Of a stretch of DNA of 64,000 nt, positions 63,701-64,000 are shown piece after piece. Numbering within the stretch: the stretch's first letter is position 1; the number at the start of each line of letters is the position of its first letter. The notes under the pieces were generated by a model. It was not told the origin of the DNA and made no database searches. It saw nothing but the letters and a program-made list of their open reading frames with translations. Position numbers and translations under genes: made by a program. The stretch is from Chrysoperla carnea (taxonomy: Eukaryota; Arthropoda; Insecta; Neuroptera; Chrysopidae): positions 39,427,435 through 39,491,434 of the forward strand of contig NC_058338.1 of the NCBI RefSeq assembly GCF_905475395.1, read 5' to 3'.

Positions 63701-64000
63701 TAAATTTCAATTATAAACATGTATAATATATACATGTATATATACACAAACATACACAATGATTTCTTCTTTATAGTACTTTTTTTTTGTAAAAAGCTTT
63801 TAATTTAATTAATTTTGAAAAGCACAAAACAAAAAAGAAAGGTTCACAAAATAATATAAAATTCAATTTCAATTATTATTAAATATATGTACAGTGAAAA
63901 CCTTTTTACTGCGCTTTCATTTTGCACAATGAATATTTTGTGTTCGTTCAAACATTAATTGGATTCAAACATAACTTATGTGAAAAATTAGAGAAAAAGA
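57776..64000. other. Gene-free right end
   Basis: AT-rich with poly(T) runs at about 60235 and 63360. A minus-strand frame at 62006-62218 has a fairly natural composition (VQDWSKLNDYFWNYHGVF) but no recognised family and no splice context. Nothing else is supported. Confidence 0.5.

Larger units (their letters stand above)
39997..64000 (-). other. Probable upstream intron or 5' flank of the homeobox gene
   Basis: The homeodomain is split at residue 47, so a further 5' exon must exist on the minus strand. I looked for the reverse complement of RTTFT, ELER, HYPD and EARVQ-type codons and saw none in these 24 kb. The stretch is AT-rich with repeats listed separately: a tandem duplication at 40230, copies at 47001, 48535, 51170 and 57560, short inverted termini at 50045-50115, a Helitron at 52485, and a SINE at 56533. 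Long poly(T) runs occur near 45380, 60235 and 63360. Absence of the exon by eye is not proof. Confidence 0.5.

Noticed and set aside
1..64000. CRISPR array, operons, prophage or other bacterial systems
   Set aside because: No regularly spaced repeats, no Shine-Dalgarno-led gene strings, and introns are present. The DNA is animal nuclear sequence.

Overview
The window is AT-rich eukaryotic DNA of insect type. It has spliced genes with GT-AG introns, many decayed transposon copies, and no long open frames, operons or bacterial signals. The insect call rests on two genes: a four-exon muscle protein 20 (Mp20) gene whose 184-residue product fits the insect family, and the 3' half of a Paired-like homeobox gene of Phox2 type. 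The species cannot be named from sequence alone.

Layout. Bases 1-20888 hold no gene I can support. They contain transposon debris: a Helitron-like 3' end, several foldback/MITE structures, a 5'-truncated I/R1-type LINE with an RNase H relic, and dispersed repeats. Bases 20889-22213 (minus strand) are the complete Mp20 coding region with its TATA box just upstream. A decayed tRNA-derived SINE lies at 23100-23345. A 98-codon open frame at 25870-26166 (+), followed by AATAAA, may be a small membrane protein gene. A 101-bp exon-like block with good splice sites lies at 28357-28457 (+).

From 28798 rightward the window is dominated by the minus-strand homeobox gene. Its last exon (28798-29168) and the preceding exon (39726-39996) are separated by a 10.6-kb intron. 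The second of these starts exactly at homeodomain residue 47. The exon carrying the first three quarters of the homeodomain was not found up to 64000, so 39997-64000 is probably intron. It is filled with repeats, including a non-autonomous Helitron, a SINE with perfect 10-bp target-site duplications, and copies of repeats also seen on the left side.

The most informative observation is that the SINE at 56533-56797 has a 3' tail closely matching the 3' end of the LINE relic at 6290-6960. That pattern is expected of a SINE mobilised by a partner LINE. The same SINE copy has lost its B box, while the older copy at 23100-23345 keeps it. No previously undescribed defence or metabolic system is visible. 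The genes do not form a functional cluster: one is a muscle actin-binding protein and the other a neural transcription factor.
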